In this document: one piece after another, positions 16,232 through 23,796 of the stretch
Position numbering within the stretch: the first letter of the stretch is position 1
Layout: every line of letters begins with the position of its first letter
Program-made: the position numbers and the translations under genes
Assembly: GCA_045593905.1 (NCBI GenBank)
Contig: JAZNXL010000063.1
Span: forward strand, 1 to 45,838
Source of the DNA: RGIG9041 sp045593905
GTDB taxonomy: Bacteria > Bacillota > Clostridia > Oscillospirales > QAKW01
Reading direction: 5' to 3'
Length of the DNA: 45,838 bases
Notes under the pieces: generated by a model
Databases searched by the model: none
Told to the model about the DNA's origin: nothing
Seen by the model: only the letters and a program-made list of their open reading frames with translations

Positions 16232-17026
16232 TTAACCAAGTAACATTCTGTCGTTTGCGAACTCACCGTTGCTTGCTTTTGCAAAAAGCTCCATAAGGTC
16301 AGAAACCTCAAGCTTTTTCTTTTCTTCGCCCGAAATATCGTAAATAATTTTACCGTTGTTCATCATAATAAGTCGGTTGCCAAGTCTTATGGCATCTTTC
16401 ATATTATGGGTAATCATAAGTGTTGTAAGCTTGTTTTGCGATACAAGCTCGTCGGTAATTTCAAGCACCTTTGCGGCAGTTTGCGGGTCAAGAGCGGCTG
16501 TATGCTCGTCAAGAAGCAACAGGTTTGGCTTTTTGAGTGTTGACATTAAAAGGGTAATTGCCTGACGCTGACCGCCCGACAAAAGACCAACCTTTGATGT
16601 AAGCCTGTCTTCAAGTCCAAGGTTTAGCTTTGCAAGTAATTGTCTGTAGCCGTCGCGCTCTGATGCTTTGATACCGGGCGCGAGTGTTCTTTTTTTACCG
16701 CGTCTTGCGGCAAGCGCAAGGTTTTCTTCAATCTGCATAGTAGCGGCAGTACCTGTCATGGGGTCCTGGAACACGCGTCCAAAGTATTTTGCGCGTTTGT
16801 GCTCGGGAAGATGTGTTACGTCAATGCCGTCAATTTCGATTGTACCGCTGTCAACGGGGTACACGCCTGTAATCATATTTAAAAGCGTTGATTTACCTGC
16901 ACCGTTACCGCCGATAACCGTTACAAAATCGCCGTCGTTAAGTGTAAGGTTAACGCCTTGAAGCGCTTTTTTCTCGTTGATTGTGCCGGGGTTGAAGGTT
17001 TTGTAAACATCTTTAATTATAAGCAT
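16232..17026 (-). CDS. ABC transporter ATP-binding protein
   Basis: Energises the importer made with the next two genes. Walker A GGNGAGKS (residues 39-46), signature LSGGQRQ, Walker B LLLLDEHTAALD and the switch His in ITHNM are all intact. Length is 264 residues. Its start lies one base beyond the permease stop and its SD AAGGAGG falls within the last permease codons. It is the third gene of an operon that reads permease upstream and binding protein first. The family partner genes suggest an amino acid or related small-molecule importer. Confidence 0.93.
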   Translation of the reverse strand: MLIIKDVYKTFNPGTINEKKALQGVNLTLNDGDFVTVIGGNGAGKSTLLNMITGVYPVDSGTIEIDGIDVTHLPEHKRAKYFGRVFQDPMTGTAATMQIEENLALAARRGKKRTLAPGIKASERDGYRQLLAKLNLGLEDRLTSKVGLLSGGQRQAITLLMSTLKKPNLLLLDEHTAALDPQTAAKVLEITDELVSQNKLTTLMITHNMKDAIRLGNRLIMMNNGKIIYDISGEEKKKLEVSDLMELFAKASNGEFANDRMLLG

Positions 17027-17027
17027 T

Positions 17028-17930
17028 TTACTTTACCTCCTTTTTCGATTTTATAAGCTTTTGCGAAACTGTATTTTTCCAATAGGGAACTGCCAAGAAA
17101 AGCGCAACAACAATAGCCGAGAACAGCTTTAAGTCGTTTGCGTTAAGACCGAGTCGTAAAACTATTGTAATAACAATATAATATATTATGCCGCCAAGCA
17201 CTGCTGATAAAAGCTTAAGCGCAAAGTTTTTAAATACTTTTGAGAACAGTACCTCGCCAACAATAACTGCGGCAAGACCTATAACGATTGCGCCTCTGCC
17301 CATATTAATATCGGCAAAGCCCTGATACTGCGACAAAAGTGCGCCCGAAAGTGCAACGATACCGTTTGAAATTACAAAACCGATAATTTTGCGCCTGTCG
17401 GTGTTAATGCCGTTTGCTCTTGCCATTGCGGCATTGGCGCCTGTAGCACGAATAGAGTGACCCATCTCGGTGCCAAAAAACCAATAAAGTGCAGCAATTA
17501 AAAGCGCAACAAATATGGCACCAACAACAATTGATTTTGGTATATTTCGAAGTGAAACAACAACAGGGTACTTAATAACATTAAGGGTCTGGTTAGCCTT
17601 GTTACCAAGTATTCTAAGGTTAATTGAGTAAAGTGCAAGCTGTGTTAAAATACCGGCCAAAATTGCGGGTATTCCAAAGCGGGTATGTAAAATACCTGTT
17701 ACAAGACCTGCAATACAGCCTGCCAAAAACGCAAGCAGCATTGCAAGGTAAATATTCATACCGCCAACGGTACACATTACAAGCACCGCACCGCCTGTAC
17801 AAATTGAGCCGTCAACAGTAAGGTCGGCAAGGTCAAGCACGCGGTAGGTGATGTACACACCAATTGCCATTATGCCCCAAATAAGACCTTGGGCAACGGC
17901 ACCGGGTAGTGATTCTAAAAAGTTTAACAT
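17028..17930 (-). CDS. ABC transporter permease
   Basis: Integral membrane subunit with about eight hydrophobic segments, of the branched-chain amino acid type (LivH-like) permease superfamily: NGINTDRRKIIGFVISNG and the conserved GATGANA-like block SIRATGANAAMARANG are seen. I place the start at ATG 17930 (MLNFLESLPGAVAQG), with SD GGAGGA just upstream, giving 300 residues; a TTG four codons further upstream has no SD at a usable distance. It lies between the binding protein and ATPase genes. Confidence 0.9.
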   Translation of the reverse strand: MLNFLESLPGAVAQGLIWGIMAIGVYITYRVLDLADLTVDGSICTGGAVLVMCTVGGMNIYLAMLLAFLAGCIAGLVTGILHTRFGIPAILAGILTQLALYSINLRILGNKANQTLNVIKYPVVVSLRNIPKSIVVGAIFVALLIAALYWFFGTEMGHSIRATGANAAMARANGINTDRRKIIGFVISNGIVALSGALLSQYQGFADINMGRGAIVIGLAAVIVGEVLFSKVFKNFALKLLSAVLGGIIYYIVITIVLRLGLNANDLKLFSAIVVALFLAVPYWKNTVSQKLIKSKKEVK

Positions 17931-17988
17931 AGTCTCCTCCAAAGCAAAAGGACGGCAGACTTTTATCTGCCGCCCGTTTAAGTTTTAA

Positions 17989-18969
17989 TTACTCTGCATC
18001 CATTTCGATTGCAACGTAGTCAGACGGAACGGTGAGCTCAAGTGCGGTTGCTCTTGATTCAACGTATTTTTTAGTTGTTGTGTCAGCAGTCTGAATTTCC
18101 ATATCGCCTGCGTTCTCACCGTTTACTAAAATTTCGTAAGCCATCATACCTGCTTTGTAGCCGATATCGTAGTAGCTGATTGAAAGTGTAGCAACACCGC
18201 AGCCTTTGCAAATGCCTTCTTCACCTGCAACTACAGGAATGTTCTTAGGTCCTGCAATTTGCTCAACAGCAGCAGCGGCTGAAGCAAGTGTGTTGTCGGT
18301 GGGGATATAGATTACATCAACCTGGTCGCAAGCGGTTGTAGCAACCGATGCGATTTCGTTTGAGTCAGCAATTGTAAACTCTTTTGTTTCAAGACCGAGC
18401 TTTTTAAGCTCGTCTGCAACAACTGTTGCCTGATATTTTGAGTTAGGCTCTGCTGAGCAGTATAAAATACCAACTTTTTTAGCGTCGGGTACAAGTTCTT
18501 TTACCATAGCTGCTTGTTTGTCGAGCGGTGCAAGGTCAGCAGTACCTGTAACGTTAATGCCTGATTTACCTGTCCAATCGTCAATTTCGAGTGCTGTAGC
18601 AAAGTCGGTGATTGATGTTGCAACAATCGGAATATCGCCTGTTGCTGCCATTGCAGCCTGAAGCGCAGGTGTTGCGTTAGCCATAATCAAGTCAACCTTG
18701 TCAGTTACAAACTGTGTTGCGATTGTAGCGCAAGTGGGTGAGTCGCCTGCGGCATCTTTAAAGTCAAACTCAACTTTGTCGCCAAGCTTTTCGGTAAGCG
18801 CTGCCTTAAAGCCTTCAGTTGCGGCATCGAGCGCATCGTGTGTTACGAGCTGGCAAATACCAACTGTGTATACGCCGTCATCGGTTGTTGAACAACCTGT
18901 GAACATACACATTACCATAACTGCAAGCACTGCTGCAGCTACAATTCTTTTTAATGCTGTTGCTTTCAT
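17989..18969 (-). CDS. ABC transporter substrate-binding lipoprotein
   Basis: Captures the ligand outside the membrane. It has a lipoprotein signal peptide with lipobox FTGC (Cys26) after a hydrophobic stretch, then a periplasmic-binding fold of the ABC_sub_bind (PF04392) type: VGICQLVTHDALDAATEGF, VGILYCSAEPNS and VIYIPTDNT. Members of this family include the TrpX aromatic amino acid binding proteins, but the ligand here is not certain. Length 326 residues; SD AAGGAG precedes the ATG. It is the first gene of the importer operon, divergent from ilvE, and shares its operator sequence. Confidence 0.9.
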   Translation of the reverse strand: MKATALKRIVAAAVLAVMVMCMFTGCSTTDDGVYTVGICQLVTHDALDAATEGFKAALTEKLGDKVEFDFKDAAGDSPTCATIATQFVTDKVDLIMANATPALQAAMAATGDIPIVATSITDFATALEIDDWTGKSGINVTGTADLAPLDKQAAMVKELVPDAKKVGILYCSAEPNSKYQATVVADELKKLGLETKEFTIADSNEIASVATTACDQVDVIYIPTDNTLASAAAAVEQIAGPKNIPVVAGEEGICKGCGVATLSISYYDIGYKAGMMAYEILVNGENAGDMEIQTADTTTKKYVESRATALELTVPSDYVAIEMDAE

Positions 18970-18988
18970 TTTTATTCTCCTTGTAATT

Positions 18989-19006
18989 TAGTGCTTTAAA
19001 TCACTA
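18989..19006. promoter_or_regulatory. Operator copy 1 (5' UTR of the binding-protein gene)
   Basis: Imperfect 18-bp palindrome TAGTGCTTT/AAATCACTA, one mismatch between arms. It lies 20 bp before the binding-protein start codon and downstream of that gene's promoter. Matches the two operators that sit in the promoters nearby. Confidence 0.7.
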
Positions 19007-19028
19007 AACCGTTTTTGAAATTGGATAT

Positions 19029-19057
19029 AGTATAGCACTTTAAAGCGCTAAAGTCAA
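19029..19057 (-). promoter_or_regulatory. Importer promoter with operator copy 2 in its spacer
   Basis: On the minus strand: TTGACT (19057-19052), a 17-bp spacer, TATACT (19034-19029). The spacer and edge of the -10 are occupied by the palindrome TAGCACTTTAAAGCGCTA (19033-19050), so a bound protein would block RNA polymerase. Confidence 0.8.
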
Positions 19058-19101
19058 CACTAAATTTAAAAATATTTTTTGCAAAATTTTTTAGTTGTAT
19101 A

Positions 19102-19130
19102 TTGACTTTATCGCTTTAAAGTGCTAAAAT
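19102..19130 (+). promoter_or_regulatory. ilvE promoter with operator copy 3 in its spacer
   Basis: TTGACT (19102-19107), a 17-bp spacer, TAAAAT (19125-19130). The palindrome TATCGCTTTAAAGTGCTA (19109-19126) fills the spacer and enters the -10. This is the same layout as the divergent importer promoter. Confidence 0.8.
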
Positions 19131-19162
19131 CATTAAAAGCAAAATGAAAAGAGGCAAAATCA

Positions 19163-20188
19163 ATGCAAAAAAAGGATATAGACTTTAATAATTTAGGCTT
19201 TGGCTATATAAAAACCGACAAGCGCTTTGTATCTAATTATAAGGAAGGAAAGTGGGATGACGGCGTACTTTCGGGCGAAGACACAATTACAATGAGCGAG
19301 TGCGCGTGTGTACTGCAGTATGCACAAACCTGCTTTGAGGGGTTAAAGGCGTATACAACTGCAAACGGCAACATCGTTTGCTTCAGACCCGACCTTAACG
19401 CAAAACGTATGGCTGACTCGTGCGAGCGTATGAAAATGCCTGTATATCCTGTAGATAAATTTGTAGATGCGGTTAAACAGGTTGTTTCTGCTAACAAAGA
19501 ATGGGTTCCGCCTTATGGCTCGGGCGCATCGCTTTATTTAAGACCGTATATGTTTGGCTACGATGCGGTAATTGGTGTAAAGCCTGCAAACGAGTTTCAG
19601 TTCAGAGTTTTTGCAACCCCCGTTGGACCTTATTTTAAAGGCGGCGTAAAACCGCTTACTCTTCGCATTTCTGACCTTGACCGTGCAGCACCCTGCGGCA
19701 CAGGCCACATAAAAGCAGGTCTTAACTATGCAATGAGCCTTTACAATATTGTTGACGCTCACGATAACGGCTTTGACGAAAACGTATATCTCGATTCAAA
19801 AACACGCACCTTTATTGAAGAAACAGGCGGTGCAAACATCATATTTATAACAAAAGACGGCAAGGTTGTAACACCTAAGTCTGATACAATACTTCCTTCA
19901 ATTACACGCCGTTCACTCCTTCAGGTTGCAAAAGACTATTTAGGCCTTGAGGTTGAAGAACGTGAAATTAACGTAAACGAGCTTGAAAACTTTGCTGAGT
20001 GCGGTCTTTGCGGCACAGCTGCAGTAATTTCGCCTGTTGGCAAAATTGTTGACCACGGCAAAGAGATTTGCTTCCCCTCGGGTATGAACGATATGGGCCC
20101 TGTTACCAAAAAGCTTTATGAAACTTTAACAGGTATTCAAATGGGCACAATCGAGGCACCTGATGGCTGGATAGAGGTAATTGAATAA
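19163..20188 (+). CDS. ilvE: Branched-chain amino acid aminotransferase
   Basis: Class IV PLP aminotransferase that carries out the last step of Ile, Val and Leu synthesis. The PLP Lys184 is in GHIKAGLNYA, and LYLRPYMFGY, FEGLKAY and CGLCGTAAVISP are family blocks. The 341-residue length matches the larger bacterial/eukaryotic-type BCAT group. It starts at ATG 19163 about 30 bp after its promoter. It has its own promoter with an operator, while the rest of the pathway lies downstream behind a T-box whose promoter starts 7 bp after the ilvE stop. Confidence 0.95.
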   Translation: MQKKDIDFNNLGFGYIKTDKRFVSNYKEGKWDDGVLSGEDTITMSECACVLQYAQTCFEGLKAYTTANGNIVCFRPDLNAKRMADSCERMKMPVYPVDKFVDAVKQVVSANKEWVPPYGSGASLYLRPYMFGYDAVIGVKPANEFQFRVFATPVGPYFKGGVKPLTLRISDLDRAAPCGTGHIKAGLNYAMSLYNIVDAHDNGFDENVYLDSKTRTFIEETGGANIIFITKDGKVVTPKSDTILPSITRRSLLQVAKDYLGLEVEEREINVNELENFAECGLCGTAAVISPVGKIVDHGKEICFPSGMNDMGPVTKKLYETLTGIQMGTIEAPDGWIEVIE

Positions 20189-20194
20189 TAAATA

Positions 20195-20223
20195 TTGACA
20201 CGCTAAAAGTATAGTGATATAAT
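20195..20223 (+). promoter_or_regulatory. Promoter of the ilvA-leu-ilv operon
   Basis: TTGACA (20195-20200), 17-bp spacer, TATAAT (20218-20223); both boxes exact. It directly precedes the T-box leader. Confidence 0.9.
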
Positions 20224-20229
20224 TTAAAA

Positions 20230-20482
20230 ATAACGCAAAGATAAGGAAAAGCAATATTGCTTTAACTGCAGAGAGTCGGCGGTTGGTGTGAGCCGATGTT
20301 TAAACTTTATTGTAAACTCACCTTGGAGCGGCCGACCTGAAATAACAGTAGGGCGGACGGAGGCTGACCGTTAACGCAGTAAGTGATGATTGTCACGTTG
20401 AGGTGGCCGTTTTATACGGCAATAAGAGTGGTACCGCAAGATTTTTATAATCCTGTCTCTTTAGTTAGGGACAGGATTTTTT
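20230..20482 (+). ncRNA. T-box leader, probably tRNA-Leu responsive
   Basis: Fills the 317-bp gap between ilvE and ilvA together with the promoter. Stem I begins AGAGAGTCGGC and closes with GCCGAC; the distal GGTGTGAGCC region follows. In the specifier loop, CTC (20317-20319) is followed by ACCTTGGAGC, matching the usual position of the specifier, so the codon reads Leu CUC. Stem III GCCGT/ACGGC (20406-20410 with 20416-20420) comes next, then the T-box AAGAGTGGTACCGC with TGGT (20429-20432) complementary to a tRNA ACCA end. A terminator hairpin completes it. The Leu reading agrees with the downstream leu and ilv genes. Confidence 0.93.
20449..20482 (+). terminator. T-box terminator hairpin
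   Basis: AATCCTGTC (20449-20457) pairs with GACAGGATT (20470-20478), followed by T residues. It forms when uncharged tRNA is absent. It also lies downstream of ilvE and may end ilvE transcripts, since no other terminator separates the two. Confidence 0.9.
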
Positions 20483-20505
20483 AATATTTGAAAGGGAAAT
20501 TTTAC

Positions 20506-21702
20506 ATGCTTACACTTGATAAGGTTTTTCACGCACAACTAATGCTAAAAAACATAATTCGCGAAACCCCTGTTGTTAAGGCAACAGGCATTAATACCGA
20601 TTGCGAACTTTACCTAAAGCCTGAGAATTTGCAAAACACAGGCTCGTTTAAGCTACGCGGCTCGGGTTATAAAATAGCAACACTGTCAGATGAGGAGAAA
20701 AAGCGCGGCGTTATTGCCTGCTCGGCAGGTAACCACGCGCAAGGCGTTGCACTCGCGGCATCAAAATGCGGCATCGAGTCGCTGATTTGCCTTCCCGACA
20801 GCGCACCAATCTCAAAGATTGAGGCAACACGCAGCTACGGCGCAAATATATGCCTTGTCGAAGGTGTTTATGACGACGCTTATAACAAAGCCTTGCAGCT
20901 TAAAGAAGAAAAAGGCTATACCTTTGTTCATCCGTTTGACGACGAAGACGTTATTGCAGGTCAGGGTACAATCGCACTTGAGATTATTGAGGATATGGAC
21001 GATGTTGACGCAATCATTGTTCCAATCGGCGGCGGCGGACTTATATCGGGTATTGCATACACAATAAAGGCAATAAGACCTAACATAAAGGTTTACGGTG
21101 TTCAGGCGGCAGGCGCGCCGAGTATGTATAACGCAATCAAAAACGGCAAAATCGACTCGCTCGAAAGCGTTTCAACCATCGCCGACGGTATTGCGGTTAA
21201 AACCCCCGGTGTTAACACCTTCGATATTATAAGCAAGTATGTTGACGATATTGCGCTTGTAACCGAAGACGAAATTGCATCGGCAATTCTAACACTTATT
21301 GAAAAACAAAAAATGATTGCCGAGGGCGCAGGCGCTGTTGCAGTAGCGGCGGCAATGTTTAACAAGTTCGACCTTAAAGGCAAAAAGGTTGTGGCGCTTG
21401 TATCGGGCGGTAACGTTGACGTTACAATTCTATCGCGTGTTATAAAACGCGGTCTTATTAAATCGGGCAGACGCTCAAGCCTTTTGATTGAGCTTATCGA
21501 TAAGCCCGGTCAGTTAAAAGACGTATCACGCATAATTGCCGACTGCGGCGGTAACGTAATCAGCGTTCACCACGAGCGTGCGGGAGATACCGAGAGCATT
21601 AACGGTTGCTTTTTGCGTATCGGTCTTGAAACAAGAGACTATGAGCACGTACAACAAATAACAAACGCCTTAAAAGCCGAAGGCCTTAAAATTGTAGAAT
21701 AG
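20506..21702 (+). CDS. ilvA: Threonine ammonia-lyase (threonine dehydratase)
   Basis: PLP enzyme that makes 2-oxobutanoate from threonine, the entry to isoleucine. The PLP Lys49 is in TGSFKLRG; SAGNHAQG and the Gly-rich VPIGGGGL are present. The C-terminal 70 or so residues form a single ACT domain (SSLLIELIDKPGQLKDV), so the 398-residue protein is the short form and its feedback behaviour may differ from the two-ACT enzyme. I start it at ATG 20506 with SD AAAGGGA; an upstream TTG at 20488 is unsupported. First gene of the T-box operon. Confidence 0.93.
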   Translation: MLTLDKVFHAQLMLKNIIRETPVVKATGINTDCELYLKPENLQNTGSFKLRGSGYKIATLSDEEKKRGVIACSAGNHAQGVALAASKCGIESLICLPDSAPISKIEATRSYGANICLVEGVYDDAYNKALQLKEEKGYTFVHPFDDEDVIAGQGTIALEIIEDMDDVDAIIVPIGGGGLISGIAYTIKAIRPNIKVYGVQAAGAPSMYNAIKNGKIDSLESVSTIADGIAVKTPGVNTFDIISKYVDDIALVTEDEIASAILTLIEKQKMIAEGAGAVAVAAAMFNKFDLKGKKVVALVSGGNVDVTILSRVIKRGLIKSGRRSSLLIELIDKPGQLKDVSRIIADCGGNVISVHHERAGDTESINGCFLRIGLETRDYEHVQQITNALKAEGLKIVE

Positions 21703-21714
21703 GATATTAATATA

Positions 21715-22086
21715 ATGAAAACAGTTTATACAAATAACGCACCCGAAGCAATTGGTCCTTACTCACAGGCAGTTATAACAGGAGGACTTGTTTTTACATC
21801 GGGCCAAATTGCAATCAACCCCCAAACATCAGCGGTTGAGGCTACCACAATCGAAGCACAAACCGAGCAGGTTTGCAAAAACTTGTGTGAGGTTTTAAAA
21901 GCAGCAGGCAGCGACATTACAAAGGTTGTAAAAACAGTTTGCTTTCTTTCTGATATGAACGACTTTGCCGCCTTTAACGAGGTTTACGGCAAATACTTTA
22001 CCCAAAAACCCGCGCGTTCTTGCGTTGCAGTTAAAACACTGCCCAAAAACGTGCTTGTAGAGATTGACACAATCGCAGAGCTTTAA
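21715..22086 (+). CDS. ridA: RidA family enamine/imine deaminase
   Basis: Hydrolyses reactive 2-aminoacrylate and related enamines that are released by IlvA-type PLP enzymes, protecting other PLP enzymes such as BCAT. The signature IGPYSQAV, FTSGQIAI and the conserved Arg101 in ARSCVAVKTLPK are present, with the C-terminal VEIDTIAEL. Length 123 residues is typical. It lies 12 bp after ilvA, so its placement fits the known chemistry directly. Confidence 0.94.
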   Translation: MKTVYTNNAPEAIGPYSQAVITGGLVFTSGQIAINPQTSAVEATTIEAQTEQVCKNLCEVLKAAGSDITKVVKTVCFLSDMNDFAAFNEVYGKYFTQKPARSCVAVKTLPKNVLVEIDTIAEL

Positions 22087-22121
22087 AGAGAAAAAAGAGA
22101 GTAGATAGGAGAATATTCACT

Positions 22122-23792
22122 ATGATGGATACGAGCAAATATAGCGTTGGCTACTTTGCCGCACCCGGTACACATTATAAATGGGTACAAAAAGACCATA
22201 TAGATAAAGCACCCGCTTGGTGCAGTGTTGACCTTCGCGACGGCAACCAGAGCCTTGTAATACCAATGAGCCTTGAAGAAAAGCTTGAGTTTTATAAGCT
22301 TTTGCTAAAAGTCGGCTTTAAAGAGATTGAGGTAGGCTTTCCTGCTGCAAGCGAAACCGAGTACGAGTTTTTAAGAACACTTATTGATAACAATATGATA
22401 CCTGACGACGTTACAATTCAGGTACTTACCCAAAGCCGTGAGCATATCATAAGAAAAACCTTTGATGCTTGTAAAGGCGCACCCAACGCGATTATCCACT
22501 TTTATAACTCAACAAGCGTTGCTCAGCGTGAGCAGGTATTTAAAAAGTCAAAGGACGAGGTTAAAAAAATCGCCGTTGACGGCGCAAAGCTTGTAAAACG
22601 CTTGGCAGCCGAGTACGAGGGCAACTTCAGGTTTGAGTACTCGCCCGAAAGCTTTACAGGCACCGAGCCGGAGTACGCGCTCGAGGTTTGTAACGCAGTC
22701 CTCGACGTGTTAGAGCCGAGTAAAGACAACAACGTTATCATTAACCTTCCTGTTACTGTTGAAATGAGCCTTCCGCACGTTTACGCAAGTCAGGTTGAGT
22801 ATATGCACGAAAACTTAAAATACCGCGAAAACGTTACCATTTCTATCCACCCCCACAACGACCGCGGCACAGGCGTTGCCGATGCCGAGCTTGCGCTGCT
22901 TGCAGGCGCTGACAGAATTGAGGGCACACTCTTTGGTAACGGCGAGCGTACAGGCAACGTTGACGTTGTAACACTTGCGATGAATATGTACTCGCACGGC
23001 GTTGACCCAAAACTTGACTTTTCAAATATGCCCGAGCTTGTTAAAACCTACGAAAAATGTACACGTATGCACGTATACGAGCGCTCACCCTACGCGGGTG
23101 CGCTTGTGTTTGCCGCTTTTTCAGGCTCACACCAAGACGCTATTGCAAAGGGTATGAAATGGCGCGAAGATAAAAACCTTACCACCTGGTCAGTACCGTA
23201 TATCCCGATTGACCCCGAGGACATCAGCCGTACATACGATGCCGATGTTATCCGCGTTAACTCGCAAAGCGGTAAGGGCGGTATTGCATACATACTTGAA
23301 CAAACCTATGGCTACGAACTGCCACAGGGTATGCGCGAGCACTTAAGCTATAAGTGTAAGAGCGTATCTGACCACGAGCATCGCGAGCTTATGGTTAACG
23401 ATATTTACAATATCTTTGAACAAAACTACTTTAATAATGAAACCCCCGTTTCAATCTCGAATATGACCTCAACCCAGACCGAGTCGGGTGTTGACGCGTT
23501 TGTTTCGTTTGTAAAAGACGGCAAAAAAACCACTGTACATGCAAGCGGTAACGGTACACTTAACGCAGTCAGCAACGCACTCAAAGAGTATGCAGGTACA
23601 TATTACAAACTCGAAGTTTACACCGAGCACAGTATGAAGGGCAGCGGCTCAAGTTCAATCGCCGCCGCATACATCGGTATTCATAAAGGCGACGGTAAAA
23701 TGTATTGGGGCGTAGGCACCAATACCGATATTACAAGAGCGGGTGTTAACGCGCTCATCGCCGCATTTAACAATATGACAAAAGGAGAGTAA
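22122..23792 (+). CDS. leuA: 2-isopropylmalate synthase (long type, LeuA2-like)
   Basis: Condenses acetyl-CoA with 2-oxoisovalerate, the committed step of leucine synthesis. Metal and substrate motifs are seen: SVDLRDGNQSL, HPHNDRGTGVADAELA and GTLFGNGERTGNVD. A C-terminal regulatory domain (about residues 420-556) is present, so leucine feedback is likely. The 556-residue length and the YFAAPGTHYKW start correspond to the longer LeuA2 group rather than the roughly 510-residue form. Two ATGs in a row (22122 and 22125) make the exact start uncertain by one residue. Confidence 0.95.
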   Translation: MMDTSKYSVGYFAAPGTHYKWVQKDHIDKAPAWCSVDLRDGNQSLVIPMSLEEKLEFYKLLLKVGFKEIEVGFPAASETEYEFLRTLIDNNMIPDDVTIQVLTQSREHIIRKTFDACKGAPNAIIHFYNSTSVAQREQVFKKSKDEVKKIAVDGAKLVKRLAAEYEGNFRFEYSPESFTGTEPEYALEVCNAVLDVLEPSKDNNVIINLPVTVEMSLPHVYASQVEYMHENLKYRENVTISIHPHNDRGTGVADAELALLAGADRIEGTLFGNGERTGNVDVVTLAMNMYSHGVDPKLDFSNMPELVKTYEKCTRMHVYERSPYAGALVFAAFSGSHQDAIAKGMKWREDKNLTTWSVPYIPIDPEDISRTYDADVIRVNSQSGKGGIAYILEQTYGYELPQGMREHLSYKCKSVSDHEHRELMVNDIYNIFEQNYFNNETPVSISNMTSTQTESGVDAFVSFVKDGKKTTVHASGNGTLNAVSNALKEYAGTYYKLEVYTEHSMKGSGSSSIAAAYIGIHKGDGKMYWGVGTNTDITRAGVNALIAAFNNMTKGE

Positions 23793-23796
23793 TGCT

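Noticed and set aside
20317..20322. Reading the T-box specifier as Thr ACC (20320-20322)
   Set aside because: ACC is out of the usual position relative to the TTGGAGC segment; CTC followed by A fits better and agrees with the leu genes.
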